Of a DNA stretch of 64,000 nucleotides, positions 9,013 through 20,625 are shown piece after piece. The notes under the pieces were generated by a model. It saw only the letters and a program-made list of their open reading frames with translations, was not told the DNA's origin and did no database searches. Each line of letters opens with the position of its first letter. Within the stretch, counting starts at the first letter, position 1. This DNA is from Oscheius dolichura (Eukaryota > Nematoda > Chromadorea > Rhabditida > Rhabditidae): contig OW051494.1 of NCBI GenBank assembly GCA_932521035.1, positions 6,000,001 to 6,064,000 of the forward strand, read 5' to 3'. Both the position numbers and the translations under genes were made by a program.

Positions 9013-11904
9013 CTATTGCTGTTCGAGTCGCTCCAGGAAATTGGGATCTTTGAAGTAGTCAGGGATCGGATCATCTAGACGGTTTATGATCTGAAACAGG
9101 GGCATTTCTCGGCTAGTCGGGTGTTTTTTTTACCTTATAAATGGTTTTTTTCCACGAGGCTTCGCTGTCTTTACCCATCTTAATGGCGTCAAAGAACTCC
9201 CGAAGAGTCTCCTGGACTACGAAGACGAGTCTATCCGGCGGCTGCAGGAGTTCTTTTCTCTCTGTGTCCGCCGTCTGTCCCACCTGGATGTGGTTATTTC
9301 TGTTGTAGTGCTGGTTGAGGGCCTTCATGATCTCGGAGTCCATGGTGACCACGATCTGGTCCCGGTTGGTGACTCCTTCGGCCAGCGCCTGCCGGGCGAA
9401 CTTGTCCATCTGATTGTAGTAGAACTCTCTGGAACCATTCGATCGGATCTGTCAGCCAAGGATGGAAACTCAATTGAGACGCATAAATTCGCGCGCCAAC
9501 GATGCGTCACACACTCACGCTCGGCTGGCCACGTCGTCATCTGTCAGGAAGCGCATTTTAATGACGGACTGACAACCGCGAGATCTCAGATTCGGACCAA
9601 GATATTGGCTGAGATTTATCTTTTCAAAATGTGTCCTCAAATGAGTTAGATTCAGGTGGCAGCTGCCCGCGCCTCCTCTAGGCGCTTATTAGTCCGCTCG
9701 GCGGCCTTGACGCACATTGTTTGAAGGGGATTGATACACCTGCGCTTCCGATCATCTTTCACCTCCAAATACGGTAGTTGGAGACAATAGACTACTCATC
9801 ACAATCCGCTTAGGACCAGTTCTACCGTAACCGGCCGCCTAAGCGATTACTGCCCTTATGTTCGAAGGAAATTATCAAGTTCCGGACAGATTATTGGCCG
9901 CGGGGAGGCCCTGTCCCGATTGATCAGTTATTTTGAAAGATGTGTAGTCCCAGCTGGCTGTGTTTGTCCCCACGTGCCCCCCAGTCAAACCGTCGCAAGT
10001 TTCCGGCGGCGTCTTCGCGTCCTGTTCCCCCTAATCCAATAGAAGATTGGTGTAGCGAAACGCGCCTGAGCCGCGATTAGGGCGACGGAAATATTAGACG
10101 AGGAGGGGGCGCCCACCTGAAGTTGCTGAACCATTTGACCAGCTGGGCCGTGTTGTTCTTGTTGAAGCGGATGTCCGGGAAGTAGCTCTTGAGCAAGGTC
10201 GAGTTGGGGTAGCGCGTGAAGAAGAACATCAGCTTGGCCTTGCGGAGATGCGTCGAACTGAGGTTCGTGCTGGAATAGACTCGTCTCCCCCAAGTCCCAT
10301 CTCTCCCAATACCTCTGACTGGCATCGTACGGCCCGCAGTCGCTGTTGTCGTCCGAATTTGTGGGACTGTCCTCCCGGTCGGGGAAGGCCGCCCCGCCGT
10401 AGAGGGGGTGGCCGACCATGGTGGGTGGAAAGTAGCTGGCCAGCGATGCTCCGGTCAGGTTCAGCTGAAAGTATCCATTGCCGGTAATTCGAGATGTCAC
10501 CGTACCTGGGGACTGCTCCTCCCGGAGCAGGGCGAGTCCCTGCCCAGCGGCGTGCCCCCGTTCAACTTCCTCACACTGTCCGTCACTTTTGCCCTTTTTC
10601 GCTTGATGTCGTCGTCCATCATCGGCCGTCGCAAAGACGACAACGCGGCCAGTGGATTGAACCCGTTGAAAGGAGGAAAGATTCCCGACGGAGGCCCTGA
10701 AATATCGGTGTTGGTCTTGTACCCTCCAAGATGTACCGGGAGGCATTCCGAAGCTGAGAGGATTCGGCTGTGAGAAGTGGGGGAACATCGGCGGCATCGT
10801 CTGCTGTCGCTGGGCCTCGGCCGTCAACCGGGCGATGTCGGCTGCCCACTCCTTCAGAATCTGTAACACCTCCAGTTGTCTCCAATAGATTGGACAGAGT
10901 ACCTTGTCGACAATGGAGGACAAGTTCTCGTTGAGCTCCGTCTTGAGTGCCTGAGCCAGCAGGGAGAAGTCCCTCATTTTGGGCTTTTCCTGAATCGGGC
11001 CCGTCTCTCTGATCCCGTCTCTGCCCACCTCATTCTGTTGTTGTAGAAGTTTTTTCTGCTGTTCAAACATGTTGTTGCAGAGTCTCCGCTGTGCTTCCAT
11101 CATGTCGTGGAGGTTCGGGCTCGTCAGCTGGGACTGGAGGGCGGACAGCTTGTCCAGTGGGTTCTCACCCTGCTCCTCCAGCATCGTCGGCGTCGGCGAC
11201 ACCGACTGTTCCACCCGGTCGTCGGCATTTTCTAAAGGGCACAGTTCGCCCGTCTTGTGTCTCCTGTTACCGTCACTGGTGCCGTTCTCCTCGGAGGTGG
11301 CCGAGTCCACGGGATTCTTCTGCGGCTGCGGCTGTTTCCGCTTGGAAGAGCTCGAGCTGATGCTCTCGTTGCTGGCCGGGCTATCGTTGATCGGCCGGCT
11401 GTCCTCCTCCTTCGGCTCCTCCATCAGCTTCTCCTCGTTCGTCTCCACATCCAGCTGGTCCAACTCGTCGGTTAGGTCTTCGTCCTGCCCCTCCTCCCGG
11501 ACAGACAAGTCCGTCGGTTGTTCCTCTTTGTACTCGCCGTCCATCGGCCCCATCCACGAAGGGAACAGAGCAGCCAGGGCCTCGTTCCCACCGGCCTTTA
11601 GTCCCTAAACATTATGTATGCCGTCATCCTCCCCGAGGGATACCTGGTAAGAGTTGCGAGGCTCGCCGGCGTCGACCCGCTGTCTCTGGCGCTTGATCTT
11701 GTACCTCTGCTGCTGCTGGAAGTTCAACTGTGGGGAGGGGGAGAAGAGCGGGAAGGAGAAGGGATTGAAGGGCGGCGGCACGGCGCCTCCAGAGGACATC
11801 TGAATATATTTGTTCAGCAAGTGGCGAGGATTGTTGAAATAGTACAAAAGGGAGGAGGAGGAGGAAAGCAATTTGGCACGGCTACCAGGTGGGCTGAATG
11901 CCAT
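9013..11904 (-). CDS. pros-1: Prospero/PROX homeodomain transcription factor
   Basis: Atypical homeodomain regulator of cell fate (C. elegans pros-1/ceh-26, fly prospero). Exon 1 (11904-11644, or from ATG 11799 after a TTCAG) contains the conserved basic motif [16 protein letters not shown]. Exon 2 (from 11604) contains PTDLSV, acidic and Ser-rich stretches and [17 protein letters not shown] third exon reads [19 protein letters not shown]; the frame only works with a 40-nt intron before it. The homeo-Prospero domain starts [16 protein letters not shown] and WFSNFR, crosses a 688-nt intron (10116-9429), and continues [25 protein letters not shown] and SWKKTIYK. The last exon encodes [20 protein letters not shown], stop 9013-9015. 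A 42-nt intron inside the homeodomain is in frame and stop-free, so it looks like an insertion if not removed. About 650 aa. Confidence 0.93.
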
Positions 11905-12553
11905 CTAATACAATGGACGATAAGCTCATATCGAGGAAATGCAATTGAGCGTGGAGTACAATAGGGGGACCGTCGGCTGGCACCAAGCGGGGGTCTTAGC
12001 CCGGGAGAGATGGTATCGCCAGGAAAACGAGGAATTATGCAAACGAGGCGCGAGACAGTTACTCACCCAAACACACGGGCGAAAAATTAGCCAGTCACTG
12101 GGAGACGCCCACAAAAAAACGGGTAATAAGCATGAGTCGGGGGCAGCCCAGTCACCCCCTGTGCCCTTTGGAGAGGAGGAGACAGTCTCCCGAGATATAT
12201 TTATGGGGAAGAGAGGAGACAGGGAGGGGATCATCGATCGGGGGACGAGTCCTTCGCGGGGAAGTTGATCCTCGAAAGACAACGGGTGTTACTGTAGCGA
12301 TAGGGGCGGGCGATCTTGGACGCGTAAGAAATCGGCCACGCCCACGGAAAAAGAGCAGGTAGGGGGGCGGGAGGAGAGGGCAAAGACCGGGGCAGAAGAA
12401 GATACTGACTGGCAGACTGGCACATAGTTTAGACGAAACGGGAGACGAAATCTGAGAGTCAAGGAGCGGCATCGACTTTCTCCAATTAGACAACTTCACC
12501 CGAGGAAGGAGGAGGACTGGGTATTTTAGGAGGAGGAGATCTATTTCCAAATA

Positions 12554-12582
12554 TTTTTTTTTTTTGGGGGGGGGGGGGGGGG
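12554..12582. repeat. Poly(T)12-poly(G)17 tract
   Basis: Twelve T (12554-12565) are followed directly by seventeen G (12566-12582). It is a low-complexity junction able to form quadruplex or slipped structures, and a likely length-polymorphic or assembly-uncertain site. Confidence 0.95.
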
Positions 12583-15555
12583 ATAAGTGAACCAGAGAGC
12601 AGCCGGGACAAGAACCGTAACGGATGACGTCGTATCGATTCCTTCAAAAACAATATTTCCACTTTGTTTTGGACATTGGGAGGAGAAACTAACTGCGGAT
12701 GTTTATAGACGGGAGGATGCCGGGGCCCGTCTCTCGAAGGAACGGTCGGGCGATGGACTGTGCCCTCTGGAAGAGAGGGAGAGAGACTGTCTCTTCGGTT
12801 ATAAACAAAAAAGGAAAAGAAGAGACCGGACAGAAGAGGGAAGAGTCAGCGAGGAGAAGTCTCACTTTGGGGGAAGGAGGCGGGGCAAGGAGGGGCGGGC
12901 GGCCGTGGGGATTGGCCTTTCTCGAGGCGCCCTACTGTCTGGCCGAGGCTTTTTCTAGGAAGGGATAAGGGTGATAGGATCAGAGATCGATCAATGAACA
13001 CACCGGGGGCTGCTATTTGGGGGTGCAGCGAGAGCGGGTCTGTTTTTGGCGGTGAGTTGGAAGACGCGACAAATATCGGCCCTTCTATGGAGGAGAGCCC
13101 CCTCGACAGGAAAGGGCCCTCATTTCCTACGGGGAGGAGGCTATTTCGGTATGTTCTCTGATAACCCCTGTCTCCCCGACCAGCGTCCTCATCTGTCATC
13201 CTCCGAGGCATTCGACGAGGCCGGGCCTATGTTGGCGTCCTCGAAGTTGTCTTGCTGCTCATCTTGAGTACACAGGCCTCTTCGGGATTTGTTCATCTGC
13301 TCCTCCGTGCGCTTTGTTCACCTGCGACTGCTCGGGGGTGATTGTCCTCGGCTGACCTCCCCCCGCCACCTGTGGGTCACCACCGACAAAAGACAAATTA
13401 ATTGAGAGGCGGAACAGTCTCTGATTTGCTCGGCTCCGCTGGCCGTCGGAATTCGCCCGGGGGAGGATGGCCAGGAGGAGCTTCCGAGTTTATGCGCCTC
13501 ACCTGTCGCCCCATAGTTTATTTATTCTCAGCGAGGGGAAACCGTAGAAATCTATGACACTGGATACGTTGGCTGACGGACGAATAAACCCAATCTGAGG
13601 ACACGGGCCGAGTTATCCAGGGAGGGGGCGAGCGCTATCTGTTTACCTGCACATCACGGTCTCCAGTTTCAGTTTTGAAGGCAGCCGGAAAAGGCTTCCT
13701 TCCTGGAGCCACCTGGCATCCGGCTGTAAGGTTTTGCTAATTGACGGCAGGTGGGGGAGGATAAGCACCCCAGCGGCTCCTTTCTCGGCCGGAAGGCTCA
13801 CTAAGGTCGCGATAATCGGACAACAAATGGGTGCCGGAGGCCAATTAGAAGATGGCAGAAGCTCGGTTACGGTGGCCATCTTACGGGATGGAAAGCTGTA
13901 AAGCCACACATGGGCACCCTTGTCAATTACTCGAGATGGCCGCCTTTACGGCGCCTCCCGGACAAAACGGGGGCGAGGGCTCCGACTGTCGGATTGAGTT
14001 GAATCGCGGACAATGGCCGCCATTACTCCGAACTGCCATGCGTAACGGACAGGTTCCTGCCGCGATTACGTGAAGAACATCTTTGGCCCCGGCTGGATTA
14101 ATAACATCTCCGGAGATGGCCAATTACCCCGCCAAATTAACAGAGTATAAACAACGTGACCCCGGTGCCAATTGTCCTCGGCTAACGGTCGTGTCCTCGG
14201 CGCCACGCATCGTATTTCTGTGATTTATTCGACCAATTACCACATTTCCAAGGAAACTTTCCCCACTGGCACCGGGGCGACATCATTAGCTGTCGCGATT
14301 ACGGTAATCCCACCGGGGGACTGTTATCGGCGGCTGGTTCCGTACTTGGATTAGCATCAGTCGGATGAGGTAGAAAGCGATTACTTCCCCCCGACCAGGG
14401 GGAGGGAGCCGGCCAAATAGAAGTGTTATTAGGGGGGACGAGGTGTTAATAGACGGGAGAGGACGACAGTCGGCTGGCCAACAAATTACCGTAATTAGAG
14501 CCGGTACAAGTGCCGAGACAATGGGCGCGGTAACTGGCCGAGACTACGGTACATTGTCTTCCGGGACAACAAATGAGATTTCTGTCTTCAGGGGCCGCCA
14601 ATCGCCCAGTTCACGCATGGGATGCGCTTAAATTGGCCTCAGGACGGCACTTAGTTTTATTGCTCCAGCGACACAATTCGTTAATTAAGATGGCCGTAAG
14701 CAAACAGAGGGACGACACAGGTGCCGGGGGGAAGAAGCCATGGGGGATGGCCGGGTGGCGGGAGGATTACTGTCAAGTCAAGGAAAATGGGGAGAGAATA
14801 AGAAGACTTCGGCCATCCGGGGCGACGTAACCTAGGTTTCCCGCGGCTCTAAGCGAGGGGCCCAGGGAAGAGTCAATTATGGCTGTCATCTATATTTTTC
14901 CGCTCCTCGGCTCAGGTGATACTCGAAGGAAATTGGCATCGCCTCCAAGGCAAAATAGGAGGAGGAGGAGCTGAGGCGAGGAGAATCTACCGTAGCCGGC
15001 CGGCCGGGGGCACCCCACCACAAAATGAAATATTCAGAGCCGGCCGATTAAAGGTCTGAGAAGCTGGGACACGCGCCTTGTTTGGGCGGAATCAAATCAC
15101 AGGGCACCTCCACCGAATTACCGTACACAAAGGGGGCGCGACCTCGGTTCGACGGCTCATCAATTCCTACGGCACTCTACTCAAAAACCGCGAATTATGC
15201 CATTCCGGAGGAGTACGGTGAGGTTGTCCGATTATGCAACCACTTGCTGTAATTCGAATCGAACTTGACCCGGCCGTACGGATCGAAGTTGGCTGCGCCT
15301 CCATCTGGATATACTATCTCCCCGGGGAAAAAGGGGCCGGTACAGTAATGAGAACGCAGCTCATTATAGCCGCGATCATAGCGGCCAGCGCGGATTACCA
15401 GGGGGATCGGCCGGGGGGACCGGCACCTGCTCTAAGGACTCGTCTACAGTACCCCGGCTCTATTAAGAGGGAGGAGGTCCATCTATCTTCCTTAGCGAGC
15501 CGCTGAAAGAACATCGTGCTTAATTATTAATCAACATATAATTGACTCCTCCGAG

Positions 15556-15640
15556 AGCAGGGGAGGATGAGGGGAGGATGAGGGGAGGACGAGGGAGGAG
15601 AGGGGGGACGGGCTGTTTTGGGGCGAGGAGGAGAAGGAGC
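15556..15640. repeat. Polypurine direct repeats (AGGATGAGGGG type)
   Basis: About 85 bases are almost purely purine, with two to four imperfect copies of an 11-base unit AGGATGAGGGG / AGGACGAGGG, then G-rich runs. The run is triplex- or quadruplex-prone. No function is evident. Confidence 0.75.
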
Positions 15641-16542
15641 AACAACACGGCTGCGGCTGGCATGTTTGGGGCAGTCTAAGAAGGGTGGCGCTGACAGTGC
15701 CGTCTTCCTCGAAGATGCCCCAGATGCGGGCACTCGACGCCTTCGGCAAACACAGCCGAAGGCCGTGCCGGGACACTCAAAGAGTTCCTCCAAGGGATCA
15801 AGCCCATTGTTCTAGCCGTGACTTACAGTTCACCGAACACATTGAGGAGCCCCTAATTACCGGTAGCAGCACCTGTACCAGCGAACTATACATGGTGTCA
15901 TTATACGGGGGGACACGTTCAAAATCAGAGAGGGGGAGAAAGCTGGCACGGTACGAGCAGGGAAAGCCGGCAGAGGCGTGCCATTCTAATTGAACTGGTA
16001 GGTAATGGCGGCCATTGCGCAACAAAGCGGCGACCGGAATCGGATCAGGGGACTTGGAGGCAGTACGTTGTGACAGTTATTGTCTTTTGGGCAAGTCGTC
16101 TTTGGAACTGGGGGACGCGTGTCTCCTCGCCGTGCCTCAAGAGCCATTGTGCATTCAGAGACTGGCCACGACGCGCCCGTCCCTCCAGTTGGTTCGGACA
16201 ACTTCATCCAATTCGTCGGGTAGAAATAGAATATGACTTTAGAAAGTGGCGGGGGCGAACGTTTAAATGGGCTTGTTGAAGAACTCATCGGGGAATGGCT
16301 CTTCCTTATTCGGAGGGTGCCTAATTCTGGGAGTATTTTGTCAATATCAAATATATTTATTTACTACAGTTTTGACATTGAAAGGCCCGTCATATGCGAT
16401 GCAATACAATTACTGCCCGAGTCGTCCCAATGAATTCCCCCGATGAGAAAGTGCCTCCCAGCATTGCAATTTCAGTGATAGCTCCTTCTGTACAAGCTCT
16501 ATTTCATCACCAGCTGGTAGTTGTGGTGGGAGATCTTGCTCA

Positions 16543-17162
16543 TCATGTGGGACGGCCAAGCTCCGGCCGAAACTGTTGTGAAAACGACCCGGTGGCTGTC
16601 GTAGCCCATCGCTGGTTGGTGGTGAAAATGGAAGATGGAGACAAACCGGGTGTGCCGGACTTCGCCAGAGTGAAGAACCTATGAAGGGACGTTCTTCTGA
16701 ATTGGGCATAAATAAGCATAAAACTGAACACAGGGAGATGAACTAAGAATGTTTCTATAGCCTAACCTTTTCTGATAGTCAAACTCGTCGTGTTATAGAA
16801 AGAAGATTCTCATTTATACTCATAGGAGATCGGACAGATGGACTCATTGTCTCTTTCCACCTTCTCGTTTCTGTTTCTCAACAGCTCTTCCCTCGAATTC
16901 TCCTCGAGAAGGATCGAAAATTCAAAGATCAGGCCTACCGGGTCGAGCTGAACTGGGTAGTATATAATAATTTGGAAAATTTGAAACCAGGGTACCCTAA
17001 CTTCTCAGTTACAATTTTATTCCCATGATTTGTGTATTTCACGCGAGGGAAATCTATTGTCCCTTGTTGCTGACGCGAGTTCTTGAACTGCTACAGCGAA
17101 ATGTCTAGGTAGTTGGCCAGTACTGTCCCAGGTGGCCAATTCGACGGAGAGTCCGCATCCAT
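16543..17162 (-). CDS. Hypothetical small protein (tentative 3-exon model)
   Basis: Not recognised. Exons 17162-17124, 16947-16820 and 16696-16543 join in phase to 106 codons plus stop. The start (MDADSPSNWPPGT) lies four bases after an acceptor-like TTTTGTCAG, and all junctions are GT-AG. The middle exon encodes an acidic helix-like run (FSILLEENSREELLRNRNEK); the last exon is Ser/Thr/Phe-rich. The last exon is also open in a second frame to 16410, so the C-terminus is uncertain. Introns of 176 and 123 nt are longer than the local norm. No family was recognised; this could be a chance model. Confidence 0.3.
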
Positions 17163-20100
17163 AAATCTGACAAAATAATTTCAAAAGTGTGAACGCACAC
17201 ACCTGTACCCTAGCAGTTAGCAGTTTTTTGTTGTTCAAATATTCTCATTGAGGGCACCGAGAGAAGAGAGCCACTCGCCAACATATCTTCCTCGGGTCAT
17301 CCGAGGCTTAGCTAATCATTTTGAGAGTTTGGAAGACTGTATAAGCCGATGAAGCCCCTCAACCTAATCTCGAACTCAACCGGAAATGACGAATCCTGAA
17401 TCCGGCCTGATTTTCGGGTCAACCGTTTAAAAATACCACACCCGATGTTTTTTGCTGAAAATCATACCAGCCCCGAACTGAAAGTCAAACCAGCGCTCCT
17501 CTGGTGCCCACTTGCCGCACTGCTCGCCGAACCCGGCACTTTAAAGGTCTGCGCGCCCCCATGCTAAACTCTATTATATGCATTTTATGTATTTTTGATG
17601 GTTTATTTGACTTTACTGACCCCGAATTACTATAGGACAAATGAGAAAACCTCAAAATAACGCCAAATAGAGGAAAAACGAAACATGACTGGATTTTGTT
17701 CAGAGAAAATGCTTTTCAACGAAAAAACAGATTTCAGATGATCTAAACGTTGGCCGACAACTCAAAATGTTCGTCTCATTAAGATCAGTAGATTGCAGTA
17801 AAAATTGGAAGAATCGTATGCTACACTTTCGAGAAAAAGATTTGATAAATTATATCAAAAGCGTTGTAGGACGAAAAGAGCGCGTAAACAGCGGACAATC
17901 GCGATCTTTATTATTGAGAATCTGAGAGCATGTTTTTGAGAAAAACTACATATTTTCATATTTTTCTGCTTCTTGCATTCGATCAGGCACATCGAATTCT
18001 ACTAGAATGAATTTTTTCAGCCCAATTCGATATCTCGGTGCTGAGACACTTTGGTGACTTTTTCTCGTAAGATACATGAGCAATGTTTGGTGCCAAAATT
18101 CATTCTAGTAGATTTCGATGTGCTGAATCGTTTGCAAGTTACGGAAAATCGAAAAAATATGTAGTTTTCACGAATTCCATGCGCTCACTTATAGTTGTAG
18201 GCTTTGGCGGGAAACCGAGCACTGTCCGGAAAATTGAATTTTGGCTAGCAGTGTGCCATATACTTTGTCTTCAACCCAATTTGTTGCTTATTTCTCATAT
18301 ATATAAGAGAATCATAACAAACGCTTCTTTATTAACGACTCTAGGAATTTATAATAATCCAAGTCATATATATAAGTAGCAGAACATGGAGTGTTTAGTC
18401 TTCTTACCACACTCTGGTTCAGATTTCAGAACGCCCTCTGGTATACGTACGGCCTATATAAAGATGAGTTCACCGACGCTTCATTCATTAGTGCGAATCG
18501 AATTGAGAAAAGTGGGCCAAAATTGTAAGAAATCCGCTATATATATGAACTCTTGCATTTTTCAATTGTTGATCATCGTAGACCATAACTGGCTCTATAC
18601 AATTCAAGGGGTTACAAAGAGTGAGACGTCTCTGTGATTGACTCATATAGTGAAATTATTATGACATTTGAATAAAAGTGTATATCAAAATGCCCCGAGT
18701 TCGGTTTTTATGAGTAAAAAAATGAAGACTTGACGACACGAAAGTCGACACAAGACGACGTCAAGAAAGTCGAGAGAAAGATGCTAGCTGCCGCGAATAA
18801 TCGAACTTTAAAAAGCGTTCTAGCAAAAGCGGTGGCAAATGCCAATCTTTTTCTGTTTTGTCTTATATTTGCTACTAATCCATAATTTGATGACAATTCT
18901 TCAGGTTTTTTATTCTTTTATTTCAGAAAACAAGACCCTGAGGACAAATACGGCACTTGTGAGTTAGCCGCTGGAACAACAGTAAAATCTACCTTTGCAG
19001 GTTGCTGTTTTATATTTACTTTCCTAAAATCTGAGCTTGATTAGAAACATGGGAAAGGGGGAAAGACATTCGGTTTAGTAACACCTTCAAAGGTATGACA
19101 ATATCAGGTACAAACCGAAAATATTTATATAATATTAATACATGTAATACTGGCAGGTAATTCGAGCGAAGTAAAATTATACCTATCCATTTTAAAATAC
19201 AAATTTCCAAAAAATCAAATTCAAACGCAGTCATTCTATTCAAGCTTCCTTCTCTCTGAATGAAACGCGCCCAAGGAATTCACCGTTGTTATTTTACAAA
19301 TGTTTATTATGATTAATATCCTAAAGAAAAAATATGAAAAAGAAGTAAAATCACAGTCGAAGATGAAGAAGAACGGTTACATGCGCGCATGCGACTGTGG
19401 TGGTGAGCTCTCCTGCAAGCCCCGCCCACTCTTTATTACAATCTTGAGGACACTCGGGAGCTGGTTGCTTCCCCTTTTTAGCGATTTTTAAAAATATATT
19501 CTAAATTTAAGCCCCTACAGGGTATTCCCTAAACACTCCACTGCATCGTCTTTATTTTATTCAATCCTGCAATCATTTTGAATGGTCACCACCATTGCAG
19601 CTAACTCTCATTTTCTGGAAATTAGACTCTGCGTATCTACATCGTTGTTTTGCTCGAGATTAATTTTATATAATTTTATTTCATCAAATTACGCACAAAT
19701 GAAGCAATATAAAAGGAATAATATTATACTAATCTTTAGAACCAGCCGTTACATTTTTGGTTAAAAGACATAATATTTTTTTTACATTTTCCTTTTTAAA
19801 TATATCGTATCCATCATCAGCATGATTGAGTAGTTCTTATAAATTGAAGCGCTTTCGTTTTCATTATCGTTTTTAGCTAAGAAACCTCAGATTTTTATAG
19901 TCACATTTCTTCTGAATGCGGAACGTTTAGTGGTTCCATTTTTCTCGCCTATTTCTCCCATACCAGCTCTCTATTTTGACGTTTGTAAAATTTTAAAATC
20001 ACTTGATCAGAATAAGAAATCAGATTATATAAATTTCTCAAGTTATTTTCTCCGTTTCCATCGAGAGCGCGCGGCCGCGGTGCGGTCTCGTGCACCCCTC

Positions 20101-20625
20101 TACCGTAGTCATGTTTGGGGCGGGACCTTTTTATTGTGCTTCGCATACTGACTCAGTTGCACTGACCACCCGCATCGATAGTACGCACTCTCTGCTTTTT
20201 ACGTACTATTTCCAACAGAAACAACGCGTATTCTATCTCTTTGTATCCTCTAATTCTTTATATTAATTTAGTAATCGAAAACCAGAAAAAAAATATATTT
20301 TTCATAAAAAGAATTCGAGGGAAGCGAAGAGCAAATAAAGAAGAAATAAACAACAGTATTTCCTCGAGTTCAGATTAAGAACTCTAGGCATAATTATATT
20401 TAATTTCTTTAATTAAACTTTAGTTATTAGAGGAATATTTCGTTCAAAAGCATAACCGCTTTTTTCAGATCTACGCTCAAGAAGCGGGGTAGTGCATGTC
20501 ACCTTTTTGGTTTTAATTTGCCTGCGTTTGCAGCATTGCTACTTTCTACTACACGGTTGGTTTTTAATTGTATTTCTTTCATAATTCTACATTTCTAGTG
20601 TAATATTTATTAAAACAACAAGATT
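17163..20625. other. AT-rich intergenic region with one foldback repeat
   Basis: Apart from the foldback element at about 17.69-18.24 kb I see no gene. Reading frames are short and lack splice-compatible partners. Two direct copies of TCATATATATAAG occur near 18295 and 18364. The last few hundred bases should contain the cbp-1 promoter. Confidence 0.5.
17690..18240 (-). mobile_element. Foldback (MITE-like) repeat, copy A
   Basis: Two inverted arms of about 78 bases, 17938-18016 and 18096-18173, share CATCGAA(T/A)TCTACTAGAATGAATTTT and the flank AAACTACATATTTT, with about 80 bases between them. The wider segment back to about 17690 aligns, in reverse orientation, with a diverged copy at 29.82-30.25 kb. 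No transposase frame is present. Ends are approximate. Confidence 0.65.

Larger units (their letters stand above)
11905..16409. other. 4.5-kb GC-rich non-coding region upstream of pros-1
   Basis: No exon chain is supported in either strand. The sequence is GC-rich but dotted with short AT cores (TAATTA, AATTAC, GATTA) and GCCAT/ATGGC elements. Examples are the near-palindromes AATTACCGTAATT (about 14485) and GATTACGGTAATC (about 14295), and AATGGCCGCCATT (about 14011). This is the look of a developmental-gene cis-regulatory region. Open frames here are long only because GC-rich DNA has few stop codons. Confidence 0.6.

Noticed and set aside
8854-9078. 74-codon plus-strand frame after syntaxin-18
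   Set aside because: It is the complement of the last prospero exon ([20 protein letters not shown]) and of the preceding intron and homeodomain edge; no own family or ATG context.
9985-10110. Continuation of the prospero frame past WFSNFR as coding
   Set aside because: The homeodomain continues at 9428 after a clear donor (CAG/GTGGG), so this read-through is intron.
11614-11964. Plus-strand frame opposite prospero exon 1
   Set aside because: Shadow of the GC-rich coding exon on the other strand.
12587-15815. Several 60-130 codon frames in the pros-1 upstream DNA
   Set aside because: No splice-compatible partners, no recognisable domain, composition explains their length.
18083-18379. 98-codon frame at the foldback repeat
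   Set aside because: It overlaps the inverted-repeat arm and has no protein-like pattern.
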